A stretch of DNA of 64,000 nt, taken from NCBI RefSeq assembly GCF_001039355.2, contig NW_019774958.1, positions 939,582 to 1,003,581 of the forward strand. Reading direction: 5' to 3'. Both the position numbers and the translations under genes were made by a program. This document shows, piece after piece, positions 37,197-51,300 of the stretch (position 1 is the first letter of the stretch; the number at the start of each line of letters is the position of its first letter). The stretch is from Lingula anatina (taxonomy: Eukaryota > Brachiopoda > Lingulata > Lingulida > Lingulidae). The notes under the pieces were generated by a model. That model saw only the letters and a program-made list of their open reading frames with translations, did not search any database and had not been told where the DNA came from.

Positions 37197-37840
37197 AAAA
37201 TAATGACTTTTATTCTACAGATTGATGTATATAATGGTGACAAGGGCTAAGATATGTGCCAGGCATTTTACATGCTCATCTGGTGACCTTTGCCGAATTC
37301 TGAGCAAAAATATTTTCCGAATTAAGTGTCCATCAGTGTCTGATTGTATTTCGTGCAGAATATTTGAGATTTGAGCCAATTGCGACTAATGGGATGAATA
37401 TTATTAGGATTTGCCTATATGGTAATCTCTTGGCACAGTGTGCAAGATCGTTCACCAAAACCATTTTTTTTTTATTCCAGATTGCAGTTATATTTCTCTT
37501 TGGCAAATTAATGTTTGCAAAACTGAAGACCACACTGTAGCTAAGTGGTCAGTTTGGGATTTAGGCTATTTTATATAGATTTATTTTTTCATCATTTCTG
37601 CACTATTACTGCATGTACTATAGGACACGTCATAACACAAGTAAGCATTTATTTCAAGTTCAGCGACTGTTACCTGGTCAAGAAAGCAAATGTGATGTTG
37701 TACACTGGCTTGACAAACAGTAAGGAAAGACTGGGACTATATCTGCAACTGGGCATGATTGTACATTCACCTGTTTGCATGTGAAATTCTTATATGAAAG
37801 GATTGCTTTTGTAAATAAACAATTTTTCATGTCTGTTATT
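35289..37840 (+). other. PIP4P: PIP4P 3' untranslated region
   Basis: Follows the TAG at 35286-35288. About 2.5 kb, AT-rich, with no ORF of note, containing a run of 42 T (37153-37194). The extent is inferred from the first well-placed AATAAA near its end; earlier cleavage is possible. Confidence 0.45.
37814..37819 (+). terminator. Candidate PIP4P polyadenylation signal
   Basis: AATAAA followed by a T-rich stretch (ATTTTTCATGTCTG), as expected of a cleavage region. Confidence 0.4.
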
Positions 37841-39175
37841 TGTTTGGTGAAAATAACTGCAAGTGTGTATGATCAGAATTTCACGATATACAGATCACAG
37901 CCTTAATGGATTCAATCTCGAATAAGGATGGGTATTAAGTATTTATGGGATTTTCATATTAACACAGTTATGATTTGTCCAAGAAATGAAACACATCATT
38001 CCTGAGAAATAAACTGGAAACCAAAAACTTGTCAAGTATCAAAAACACACATGAATTTAAAAAATAATGCCATTTACTATACGAATGTGGAAAGAGGCTC
38101 TCACCACAAAAGAAGTCCACAAGTAATTATGACATGAAACCAAATCAGCACAGTTTACATCTGTGTGATAGGTAAAATAAGTTATTTTTTAAAGTTGGAG
38201 CTTCCCCTCTAAAATAATGTTGATGTAAAAAAACTTTGAAAGTGAAAAATAAATAGCACCACCAGTTGAGATCTGTACAGTCCAAAATGTTACATAAATG
38301 TTACTGTAAATCATAACACTTCTTAAGTTTTAAAGTTAACTTAACATGGGTTGGGACGGCAGTAGAAGGATACTCAAAACTGCCTAACGTCCAGCATTGT
38401 GACTTTGTATGGCATTATCTGACTTTGTATGGCATAATCTGAGGTAAAACAACTAACAACTGATAGTAAAACATCCCTATGGCATCACAAATGGCATTCA
38501 TAAATCTCAGAATCCACTGCTTACCCATGCAGTTAAGTATTCTTCATTAATCAAATCCTTTATAAAAGCCCCCACATAGATCCAAATTCTGCTGCCAATA
38601 GTGTCAAAAACAGATGATTTTCGAAATTGTACCTTGTGGTGCTCTTAAAAATCAGAACAGGCTTCTGGCAAATTCCATTTCTTTAAAATACCTTCATGGC
38701 ATAAACAGTATGATGGCAGCAGAGCTCCTTGTGAACATGTCTATGTTGGCTCTTCACTGCAGCTTGAACTAATAAATCTCTCTGCAGTCAAAGTTCAACC
38801 ATTTCAACTTCTTGGCCTGGTCCATACAAATACGTTGGGATTTGCCAACGCTTCCTAAAGACACTTCTGGAGTTGCCTGTAATGATCAAAGAAATTTCCT
38901 GCAATTAATTTATAGGTAGCTGTTGAGAGATGTTCTAAATAATTGAGATAAATAGGTAACTATTGACAACTAACACAGCGATCACTACATGCATACATAA
39001 TAATAGTACCAATAACAAATGTTATTACACAAATGCAATTATATATACCTGGACTAAATGCATTATTTTACAAAAAGAAAATGCTTTTGGCATTTAATAA
39101 CCATTTAACTTGTTGTTCATTATCCTTAGAACAACAATTATAACTTTATAACTGATGTTTAAGGGATAACAACTG
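37841..39175. other. Region between two convergent genes
   Basis: 1.3 kb between the PIP4P and Mextli 3' ends. A short open stretch on the minus strand near 38880-38770 follows a TTACAG, but fits neither gene convincingly. Confidence 0.5.
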
Positions 39176-39181
39176 TTTATT
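39176..39181 (-). terminator. Polyadenylation signal of the Mextli gene
   Basis: AATAAA on the minus strand, 45 nt after the TAA at 39228-39226. It supports the choice of stop and 3' end. Confidence 0.55.
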
Positions 39182-39225
39182 TAGCCATAAAAATGGATTT
39201 TCCTGGGGTAAACAAAACTACCTGG

Positions 39226-39362
39226 TTAAAAACATATATCCGGCAGGATCCTCTTGAGAAGCCACCAGTCCTGTGGCTCCCCCTGTGCCAGTGGACTTCT
39301 GGACAGTTCCATCAAAAATTCCCTGGAATAGTTCGTTTCTTTCTTTACCAGGAAAACAGACC
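39226..39362 (-). CDS. mxt: Mextli last coding exon with eIF4E-binding motif
   Basis: After a strong acceptor (TTTCTTTTCCAG) and in phase 1, the frame reads GSVFLVKKETN, then YSREFLM, then ELSRSPLAQGEPQ and ends ILPDICF before TAA. Y-x4-L-M is the canonical eIF4E-binding consensus. The SP and LP.I that follow parallel the 4E-BP arrangement downstream of its motif. The other two frames are partly open, but only this one combines the best acceptor, the matching phase and a family motif. Confidence 0.75.
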
Positions 39363-42300
39363 CTGGAAAAGAAACATGAGCATAAACAATTGTTCAAGAG
39401 CACTCTATTAACAACAAATGCCCTGTAATTGAAGGATTAAATGCCATTTCAGAAATAAAATTAAAATCAGCATTCTCGCGACTATTTTAAAATGCCATTT
39501 TACAGGGAGAGAAGACTTTCTGAATTGCAAGAAAAATATGTAACCTATCAACAAAAAGTGAAACATCAAACAAACTGGAATCACTTAATACATCAAAACA
39601 GCAAACAGCAGGAAAAGGAAAAAGGATCTGCTGCAAGTCAACATCTACAGAGAAGTGACCCAAACCTTTTCCTTGCTCCCCATACAACTTCCTAGCAGCC
39701 CTGGCAAAGTTCTCTCTGCGGACGATGGAGCCCTGACAGCCAGTGGTCATCTGTGCCACTGCCCGCTCCACTGATCCAGGGCTACTGTCTGGGAACAGTG
39801 GTGGTCTGACGGCCACATTTCCTGATGATATCCTACCACCCATCACCACACGGGAACCTGGAAATAAATAAATAATGAATAATTTTTTCTTTACTTTTTA
39901 TTTTCTTATTTTTATTGTTTTTGTCTTTCAAACAATCTGTTTTAATTCAAGTCAACTTGCTTTCAGTTGCTTTTTAAAATATCATTATTATTTTTGAAAG
40001 AGTAAGAACAGAAAACTGCTTGTTGGTAGATCAGAAAGACTCCTTAGTGTCCTAGCCATGTTTGCACAAATGAAACAAAATTAAGTTTTACACATAAATA
40101 TGTATGTAATGTAATAATAAATATTGATTACATTACATTTCTGTGCATTTTAATTATTTAATTCTCGAAACTCTAGGACATGTATTGAGTACTCTTATAC
40201 GAGTTTGGTAATTCAATGTGCTGTGTGTGTGAAAGCACGTATGTGTGTACTCGTGTGTATCAACAGCCCCAAGCTTAACTTATTTATATATAATCTACCT
40301 GCTTTTCCTGCAGACTTTGTATCTACCACACTTGATTCTGCCTTTAAAACATCACCATCATCTTCTTCATCATTACAAGCTTCTTCAGATGCTGAGTCGC
40401 TTTCAAACATCACAGTGCTATCAATCTCATGTTCAAGGGCAATTTCTTCACTGTCAATCTCTTTTTCAGGAGTGGGATCAAAGCTATCCAGCCCATTTTC
40501 AATGGTGGTTTCCATGATGTCCATCTGTTTTTCTGGGGTGGAACCAAAGCTATCATTCTCTTTTTCAGGACCAGAACAAGAGCTGTCAGCTTTGTTTTCA
40601 AAAATGGTTTCAATGTTGTCTTTTGGTGTGACCTGACAGACGTCAATCACCTTTTGGGGAGTGGTGACGGTACTGATCTCTGCCACAGACTCCAGATTTG
40701 TCAGAGAGCCGTCATTCAATTCCACTGGGACATTTTCCATACTGTCAATCGCCTTTTCTTCAGTTTTGACACAATCATTTGTGTCGCACACAGATTTCTC
40801 AAAACACTTTCCTGGAGTACGATGTAACTGTGTTTCAGAAATACATACTGCTTTGGCCATTTCAGAACTGTCAAACACTTTTTCACTAGCAATATCTGTA
40901 TTGTTCTTGACTTTGCCTTCTTGAGGTTTAAGCTCACAAGACTGTGCATCCTGAGAAGTATGGCCGACATCCGTACTGGCAACATTTTCTTTGGCATTGC
41001 TGCTATTGGCAGGAACCCCGCCCACAAGGCTGTCGCTAATGGTAACCCCACCCACATCACCCCGAGTCTCCTCCTTCAAATACCCACTCTTCCAGTCCTC
41101 TCCGTGAATAAGAGCCATCTCTAAGCATTTGATATTTGGGGCAAACATGTTAAGAGCCTTAGCACTCATCTCTCCAAACTTGAAGGACAGTTGATTGACC
41201 TTCAGTGAAGCAGGGTCGTTAGGAGGCTTAAAGACTTGAAAATTACTTGTAACAGCCATCTTTTTCCTTTGACAGTTAGCTTTGGGAACTTTGATTTTTT
41301 CATTCAGACCGATTTCCTCCTCTGTGGGAATGATGGCCCGCTTGTGGTTGATGGAAACTGATGTTACCTTGAACTGGTCTTTGCCAAACACAAATGGTGT
41401 AACACTGTCCAGATCTTCCCAGTTCTGAAGAAAATGTATGATGGTTTCAATAGGTCACTAAAGAAATCCTTTTATTTCTTTAGGGTTATTAATTGTGTTC
41501 TGTTAACTATACAAACGAGGCTTCAAAAATGAGCAAGAGCTGTCAGTTGCACCACATTATCACTGCTTTTTTCTTTGCTTATAGTAAAATACATTTTCTG
41601 AAGGGCCTGGCACAAACAATGGTCTTACCAAATCATCCTGTCCTCTGTAAAATTCTCCTGTTGTAAGACTGGGATTTCTTTGGTGAATTGTTCCAGACAT
41701 AGGTGCGGGTTGCTTGAAAGATGGTTCCGTTGCCCTGACCACTGGTTCTGTTGCCTTGACAACTGGTTCTGTTGCCTTGACAACTGGTAATGTTTCCTTG
41801 ACCGAGGACTCCTGTTGTTTGTCTGTTATCACACTTGGGTTGTTGTGTATGCCATCTCCTACCTAAAAAAAAAAAAAGAAAAAAAAAAAAAAGATCAAAC
41901 AAATGGACCTAATACAAGCAAATAGTGACACTTATATATTCTTTTTGGGAAAAAGATTGAAATTAAAATTGCTATAAATCATAAGGTATCTGATAATTGA
42001 CCGGAAATGTCAAAAGTTTAACAAGATCAATCATCAACGGAAAAAAAATTGCACATTGCACCTGGCGTGTGGTATGATTACTTCAGTGAATTGTTGAATA
42101 GTGGGAATCCAACAGTGGACAATGAATTTCATGAGTCCATAGAAGCTGAAGTGAAAGCTCATGATAAGAGTTGTAAAAAAATGTGTGGAAAATGATCCTT
42201 TATTGTTAAATGATGTAATTACTATGGATGAAATCACAGAAGCCATTACACAATTAAAAAATGGAAAGGCAGCTGGTATGGATGCAATGCTGATTGAATT

Positions 42301-45300
42301 TTTAAAGCATTCTAGCCTTAAATGTGTGGCTTGTATATGTAGCCTATTTAGTACCATATATGATAAAGGGTTGTTTCCTGCAACTTGGTTGGTGGCAGTT
42401 ATATGTCCTTTACAGAAAGGTAGTACAAGAGACCCCAACAATTATCGTGTTTTTTCCTTACTTAGTGTGTTTGGGAAAGTATTACAAAGGTACTGAGCAA
42501 CAGACTGACCAAGTGGGCAGATAGAGATGAGGTTATTAGTGAATGTCAAGCAGGATTTAGAAAGGGGTATTCCACACAAGATCATATTTTTTCTTTGTAG
42601 GCCATGATTCAAAAATATTTATCAAAAGGAAAGGGGAGATTTTATTGCATGTACGTAGATTTTCATAAGGCGTTTGACTGTATTAATCATCAGTATCTGT
42701 GGCACAAAATATGTTCAAAGGGAATTCATGGGAAAATGATAAAGGTACTGAAATCCATGTATGCTCAAATAAAATCATGCATAAAAATACCAAATACCAA
42801 TAGCTGTACAGAAACATTTGACTGGTGTTGGGGCTAGACAGGGCTGCATGGTAAGCCCTTTTTTTTTTTTTTTGTATGTATATAACAGATCTTGTTTACT
42901 TATATATATATGAAGATAATATGTGTAAAGGGATCTTCATTTATGAAAGCTTTCAAAATGTTACTTCACTCTTTTATGCTGATGATTTTGCAAACTGTGG
43001 AGATACAGCATACAACCTACAAAAGCTGGCTGACCATTTGTCCGTTTTGTAAGCAATGGAAACTAAGAGTGAATATGGAGAAAACCAAAGTAATTGTATT
43101 TAGAAATAGTGGACCTTTGAGAAGATATGAGAAATGGTTCTTTGATGGAATGAAGATAGATGTTGTGTCAGAATACAAATATCTAGGGATTGTGTTTACA
43201 CCAAAACTGGCATGGATTAAAGCAAAACATACTCTGGTACAACAGGCTGGAAAGGCATTGGCAATGTTTCAACAAACTGTGTAATCAAGTTGGGTATTTA
43301 CCACAATGACATTTAGTATCATTTAAATCTTTTGACACCACGATTAATCCAATCATAACATATGGGGCAGAAATCTGGGGATACCAGGTCCCTGATTTAG
43401 TAGAGTCAGTACAAACCCAGTTTTGTAAAAAAAAATCTTAATGGTATCTCAGAGTGCAAGTACGGTAGCAGTCCTAGGAGAATGTGGTCGATTTCCAATA
43501 TATATTGACTGCTTTGTTAAGTGTGTTAAGTACTGGATAAGGTTACTATACATGAGCAGTGATCGACTGCCAAAAGCCTGCTACAATATGCTCCTAAAAT
43601 TAGACAGAAATGGGAGAAAAACTTGGGTTTGAGAAATTAAAAACATGCTTTACTGCCGTGGATTTGGTGAGGTGTGGGAAAGACAGGGGTGTGGACATTT
43701 TGAGAACTTCATTGTGCTGTTTAGACAAAGATTACTAGATAATTATAGGCAGAACTGGAGTAGTATGGTACACAATTCAAGCAAACTTCAGGTTTACAGT
43801 ACTTTCAAATTGGAATTAGTGTACGAGAGATATCTGTCAGCAGTAACAATAGTTGAACACAGGAGGTGTATGACCAAATTCCGAATTTCAAATCATGATT
43901 TGAGTATTGAAAAATGTCGACATAGTAATGTTGTAAGAGATGAGACTATGTGAGCTCTGCCTGTCTAATGGTGATGTGTATATTGAGAGTGAGGAACATG
44001 TGTTAAAGTACTGCATATGGTACAATGAACTCAGGAAAACATAAATGCCAGAAGTTAATAATTATCTATCTATGTCAGCATGTTTATCTTCTCAGGATGA
44101 TGACTTCATCAAAAGAATGTCAGTTTATTTATATAGATGTAACAGGGACAGAAAAAATTACCTAAAAGACATAGAACAGTGATAGAAATGTGCAAAGCTC
44201 TTATGATAAATTTAGTAGTGTATACGTAGAGACACGGTATTGATTCAACTATATGTTTATATATGAATTTGTTGATGTATATTATAATAGTTATTTTTGC
44301 ACAATGCACAATGTGATCAAATAGAATGGATATGGTACTCTTGGCCTGCTGGCCTAAAATACTGAAAATAAAGAACTTTGAACTTTGATAATTGACCTAT
44401 ATTTCTTTTTCAAAATTTTGGAGGCAGAGGTCGATCACTACAAACATACCTGATGCAGCCGCCTAAAATGATTTCCTATGACATTCTTTGCCTCCTGAAA
44501 AAGAAAACAGATATTTATAAGTATAGTCCAGCCTTCAGCAGTTGCCACCAACTGTTTACCTTACAAACAATGTGCAATGCAGGATATTAGGCCAATGCCA
44601 AGTTCAAAAACTTTTATAGAGAGAAAAAAGTACTTATTACAAAGTACTGGACATTCTTTTAAATGACATTACTTTTCAATAGTTCAATTTTTTTAAGATA
44701 AAGGACAATTGGTTTAGCTATAAAATTAAAACTCTTTATGTTGACAATACTACTGATCATTGATTGATTTTAGGCTCTAAATAAATCAATCAATAAATAA
44801 ATAAATTAATTAATAAATCATTATCATATACCAACCTCCAGTAATGACAGGTTCTCCCCAGATAATGTCAGCTGACCTTGATCTAGGTTAACTTGTAAGC
44901 TGTAAATCTGAAATGTTTACAGAGGTATTCAACAGTCTATTACAATGTAAACTTACAAGCATCTATATACAGTTCATTGTATAAAACATTTCCTCCATGG
45001 AATTTTTCACATCTTATCTTAATTTGTACTCTACATCTAATTTCAAATAATATTTACACCCAAGATAGGTCAATGCATACTTTTTAATTGATGAATTAGC
45101 TACCCAACTGCATGGCTTTTGGCAAGTAAAAACAAAAATCAGTAATTATGCTTCCACTCAAATCATACATGGTATGGTGAATTACTGGGTTTGGAGGTCA
45201 AGGGCAATGTTTGAAAATATATTTGACTTACTCTGTAGAAGCAATCAGCATTTATTAACACTTCATTAACCATTTTTACCTTTGTCTCATCTGCCAGTAT

Positions 45301-48300
45301 CTCTTTAGTGCTGTCACCACATGGCAAATGCCCGATTATTCCATTCTTAGGCTCAGGGGTATGACTCCTCATGTCCTTAGTCACAATATAGTTACTATTA
45401 AGATCGGGGGTTGGGGAAGGCGTGAGGCTTCCAGTAAAACTTGGAGAGCGCGACCTTGAGGAGAGAGAGAGATTGCGGGAACGCAAGTTCCCTTCAGTGA
45501 GCTGGTTACTGACATCATCTAAGGCTGTTTGCAGGTTTTTCTTTGCTCCTGAAACAAACCTCTTGTCCTGAGCTTCTTGAATCATCTACAAAAAATAAAT
45601 AAAATACTGAACAAGTCAGATCTATCTCAAGGAGCTTTGTACAATATCAAGAAAGTAAGCATCAGTGCATGAGCCTGTAGCCCATACAAAGTACAGCACA
45701 TGTTTAAACTCTGTTTAAACTCTACCATATAGCCTTAAATTGACAACTTCATCTTTTTTGTGAAATAAACAGATGCCTTGTTTTTTCAAATTTTACATGT
45801 AGTTTCTGAACCTCAACAATATCTTTATTTACCTAGTCCATGGCAAACTTACATATATACAACGCATTTATTTACAAAATTTTGTTTCTTTCTACAGATT
45901 TACATAAGATGTCTTTGAGAAAAACCAAAAAATTTCATTCATAAAACTTTACATCTACAACAATATCTCACCAAAGTTTTATCTATTTTGAGACAACAAA
46001 AGTTCAATCACTTAAAGGCAACACATAATTTTTCTCACAAAATTTTACGTTTCTCAACACAGATCCTTTTTTTATCTGATTTACATACAACTTACCCTAT
46101 ATGCATCAATGTCATTATAATCCATGGCCACCAGTTTCTCTATCAACTCCACCGCATCACTAAAAAGACAAAGGCGTTTATGCAAATCGTATAGAACTGC
46201 CAATATGTGGTACCTACTCTAACCAGCTAGGTACCATCATAACTGAATAATAAATACACCTGTGCACACTCCATAAAATATGAGAATGAGACTGCCTGGT
46301 AAAATTGAATCCAGGCTTATAGGTGAAATTTGGTGGGCCAAATTATATAACAGTAAAAAGAGCATATATCATTGAAACTCATTTTCCTAATCTAAAGGGT
46401 GACAGGAATAAATTAATAAATATGAAAATATATGTTTCATACAAATTATTTATATGTCTATCAGACTGATGATTAAAGAAATGTTTTTTTTTTTTTTTTT
46501 TTTTTCATACCAAAATTATATTGAACTTTATTCGTTATGGCAAAGTTTACTAAATTTGATAAAAAGATTTTAATTAAAATCTTACAGAATGTCTTCTTTG
46601 GTCTTGGCAGTGATGATGGCATCTCTTTCGATTCTATCTTGACCTAAATCATATACATTCAAATTACTTTTCTGAATAATTTTCAAAATTGATATGTGAC
46701 AACATATTTTGGCCCAAGTTTGTCAAGAATTTCAGTCAATATTGAGGAACATTTCTGTCTAAAGTCCTTTCCCTTTTCAATTGATTTATTACAAGTACTT
46801 CAACATAATAAATATACATGTTACTACATGCTAGGTATCATCAAAAAGAAAACCAAATCTTACTGAAAACGAATAAACCATTTCAACTATAAATGTGCTT
46901 TGATGATATTCATTCAAATTTATATTAAAAGTTCAAATCAAAAACAAATATCTGATAACTAACACTTTGTAATGGAAATAATTGTATCAGTGGCACCCTC
47001 TATCAGCTTGATTCTCGCTCCTGCAACTCCAATTACTGAAAAACATAATGTTAAATGCATTTTTAAAAATCCTTCAAACAGTAAATTGTGGAAAAGTCAG
47101 ATTTTTTTCCTAACATTGTTTTTCTTACAGCCATGTATAAAGGCAACCCTTATTCCTCAAACATATTTCATATTAAAACATTACAAACCTTTTCCACACT
47201 GCTGGTATGGAATTCCAATGTCAAAAACATACTCATCCTTGTCTGGCTTTCTGGAAAGAGAGGAAAATGCTGAAGATGAGCTGACATCTATATAATATGC
47301 TTCCCATATTCAAATTTAACTTTCACTCAAAGGATCAAAATTTCCCAGTTCTGTTTCATGGAAGGGACACACTGTATTTCTATAATAACCTTCAAAACCT
47401 AATAAATCACATTTTTTAAATGATAAGTATGACTCCACTGAAAATTAAAAAGAGTCTAGAAATGTCCCATTGTGATTACTTCTTAGGGCTACTGTATTTC
47501 TGCCTCAAAGCCGTGCCAGGGCTCCCACTTCTATTTCTGGATTTCATTTGCTGATCATCTCCATGAGACACTGCTGCTGATTGGACAGGTGATACTGTCC
47601 CACTGACAGCCGACTGGACAGGGGAACCTGCTCTGTTAAATGCTAACTGGACAGAAGACTTCACATGATCATTGGCTGATTGGTCTGGATATCTTGAGCT
47701 GGACAGTTGGATGACTGACTTATCCACATTGACAGTTGATTGGAGAGATGGTCTCACATGACTGATGACAGGTGGGATGTGGGCGGAGCCTGCCACACTT
47801 GGGTCTGGAATTTTCTAAATTGAAAAATCAGAAAATAAAGTTCCAACACTGAAAGTTATCTTTGATCAATAGTTTAGTGTACCATAATTCTTGCTATCAT
47901 GTCTTATCTCCCACAACCTGTTTAAACAATTTCTGTGTGCAATTTTTTGATTTGGTTTTAAACTAGCCCTTAATCCCACTGACGCGCCCCCATCTGTGGA
48001 TGGCATCTGGTGCTGTTCATCTCATTGTTTTGTAATCTTGTGTATTAACTCCTCCCACGGTCACACCACTCCCTTAAATGCCACCTTCTAACTTCTGTCA
48101 CTGCCTGACAAGAATAGTAGTCCTATGTAGAGCAATGAAAGTCCACGGTCCCATGTGATAAGTGAAGGCAAGGGTTTGCTGGAAGCATGTATCCAGTTCA
48201 GTATATAGGACAAATATCACCGGTTAAAGGAAAAGGCTGTAAGGTTCCAAAGAGATTCCCACTATTTTCACATTGTATATAGGTTTCTTGATATCTAACC

Positions 48301-51300
48301 ACTCCCAATGCCACACCCCTCTCTCTAGCCACACCCCACCCACCTGTCTGAGAGCCATCTCCTGTTGCTTCTTGCTATAGTGTCCCTGGGTGACATGGTC
48401 TGGCCCAGCCCACTTCCTGGCCCTGGCCTCCAGCACGTCCATAACTAACACTCTGGCCTGAGAGCTGAGACACTGGTCCTTCGCAGCCTGACGTATTGTG
48501 TTGAATATCAGGTTGAGGGTAGCTGAAATGAAAGGTGTGGTCATCATCAACATGGACTGACTGTACAATTTCAGTGAGAACCAACTTTATACTAAGGGAG
48601 GTGGAGGTTTTAAAAATTTGCATTCAGATATGATTCAATGACTGCTTCATCTTTAATGGAAAGGTGCTCAGATTACTAATATAGGCAGCAATTAATGATT
48701 AAAATTGAAGCCGAGAATACAGGTGACAGAAAAATAAGTATCTTATAATTAAAGAGCCAATTTGTAGTCAATGAGAGTGACAACAATTATACATGACTTT
48801 TGGTCACTTACTGTGAAGCGAAAAAGTATCAAAGATTGAAATGCCACATTTCAAATAGCTGGGTGGCTTAGTCCATTATTGCAAAATAAAGGGTAGTGTG
48901 GGAGTAATAGATTCTAATATAAATCGTTAAAGATTTCATTTGCCATACTACCAGTATATATGTATGCGTTTTTGAATAATATCTTAAGTTGAAAATTTGA
49001 ATTTCCGTGGCAAGTTAAGTGCTTCTTTTCCATTAAAAGTCATTTTTTCTTGTTCTTGTTTCCTACTAATTAAACTCCTCCACACCACATGAAAAAACTT
49101 CGAATCAGTTCTCATTATGAAGTATTATTTTACTGTATATAAACAACAAACTATATTAGCAGAGCCGCAGTCCGTAATGGTTAAATGAATTTAAATGTTA
49201 TATTCAGTCTACTCGTAACTCAGGATTGTGTAGAATGGCTAATTTCGTGGAGGAAATATTGTGGAGGATTCGCAACTGGCTTGACTTGTGCAGGTGCGAT
49301 AAATAACGATAAAACATCTTCTTTGGAAATAAGACATTTAGAAAGGTCAAATGATTTTAACGCCTAAGATATGATTTATTTTAATTAAAGGGACATTTTA
49401 TTGTGCAAATAAGTGATAAGTATATTGATTCTCCAAATTTAGTGAAATCTTCAGACCTACTCTCTGTATTGGAGAATATGACGTCAGAATATGGCTGACT
49501 TCTAGCGAAATAGAGTCAAAAAGCTCACTTCAACAGCTCACATAAAAAGTTGCCACATTAAATTTCGATGAAACTTGACGCATATTTTTCTTATTTAAAA
49601 ATCCACATTTTACAGACTTTACTAATACCCCATTCACACTACAGTTGCAAAAATGCGCATTTCTATAATCCGAATTTTTCGTGAGGAATTCGATTCGGTA
49701 TTGCGTTCACATACGCTAAGCGAAACCGAATTACATGTTGAAAATTTCAGGTTTAACTTCCTATTTTGAACACTCGCGCATGCGCCGCACAGGAAATCTT
49801 AAAATACCAACAAAAATTTGTGACGACAAATGCAACTCTTAAGACATTCCAGCATTCTTGAGAAGTATAAGATGGCAAAATAAGTTTATTTCCTCATGTT
49901 GTAGTGAGTGGTGACCTCCAAATATGTTTGGTGCAATCCCTAAAGTAATGAACAAGCGTTCATAGATACCCGCACTTATCTGCACACATGCGCAGTTAGA
50001 TCTGTACAGGCGTCGATTCCGGTAAGTTATCCGGATCGCGCTTAGAAATCCACCTCGCTTGCAGGATTTTGAAAATGCGCATTACAAAAATCCTCTTGCG
50101 TTCACACTACTGCATTTATTCGAATTGTGACCTAATTCGCAATTTATCCGGATAACTGAGCGTAGTGTGAACGGGGTATAAGACGTGTTATTTCTAATAA
50201 AGGAGATATCTCAATTTGTTACAGTGTTGCTACGGCCAAAAATTGATCCGTTGGCTGACTTCCTCGAGTTCTAGCTCATTCATTTCTACTTACTTATAAA
50301 TAAATTGCAGACGTCGAGACGCGTAGTGAACTCTGCTATCACGTCATAATTCTTCACAAGCACGTATGAGGGCAATTAAGCACAATTCATGAATTCCCGC
50401 GATGGTTACACAATTTACAAAATTTCAACCACGACTTCATCTCAGCGCACGCGCTCTGTTCTGAGGATTTTCCTACGCGCAGCCAGTTGCCATATGACTG
50501 AAATTAAAACAGTATCACTTTTCCACAGGTGTCTTTTGAAAAATATTAAAACTCAAAACAATTGTCTTCAGTAAGTTAGGTTAGTCATACATGTTATTAT
50601 TGGTTAATAGCATACTCATTTAAAATTACATTAACATTGTCATTTTCATCCACCAAGGTGGATGCATATGTTACAATGAATAAACTATAAAACATATGCA
50701 TGATGTACTTAAGTTCCAAATAATTACCCTCATTCCTGGTCTCCAGTTCCTTCCCATGCCTCTTCAAGGTGGAGCACAGGTTGCTGACCTCCTGAAGTGA
50801 TGCCTTTCTGTCTGACAGTTTATACACAATCTGTTCTGCCTCCCTCAGACTGGACAACACTATAATGTTATTATCTTCCTTAATTGAAATTACTTAAAAG
50901 ATAAACTGTGAAACATGAATTCATTAAGGTGCAATATGCTATGTACACAAAATTAAATGAATCACAGTTCAACAAGTGTCAGATGGAAAAACATAAATAC
51001 ACAGTGTACTAAAGTTGAACATTGTGAAAAAACTATTATTTATTAAAAGAAATAAAAGTCAAATAGAATAAATGAAGTAAATAAAATAATACTTCAATGC
51101 ACGTGTTGTCTATATATAGTTATAGGGTAGGCCGGTATGTGCATGAGTGAGGAAGTTAAGTTATTGTTAAGATAATTAAAATAATAAGACCTGCAGTATC
51201 TTGCTGTATCTTCAGTGGTCTGGGTTTTTCCAGACTCCCTCCATGTAATTTCTTCATCCTCGCGCCACGCCCACGCCCTGCCATGATGATACCACTGACT

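Noticed and set aside
38770-38880. Possible additional Mextli exon (frame ATPEVSLGSVGKSQRI...)
   Set aside because: Reaching it needs weaker splice sites, and the stop at 39226 followed by AATAAA already ends the gene in the frame with the eIF4E-binding motif.
39226-39362. Alternative frame of the last Mextli exon (GTVQKSTGTGGATG...)
   Set aside because: Would need the poor donor GGAA|GTTGTA in exon 17. The phase-1 frame has a family-specific motif.
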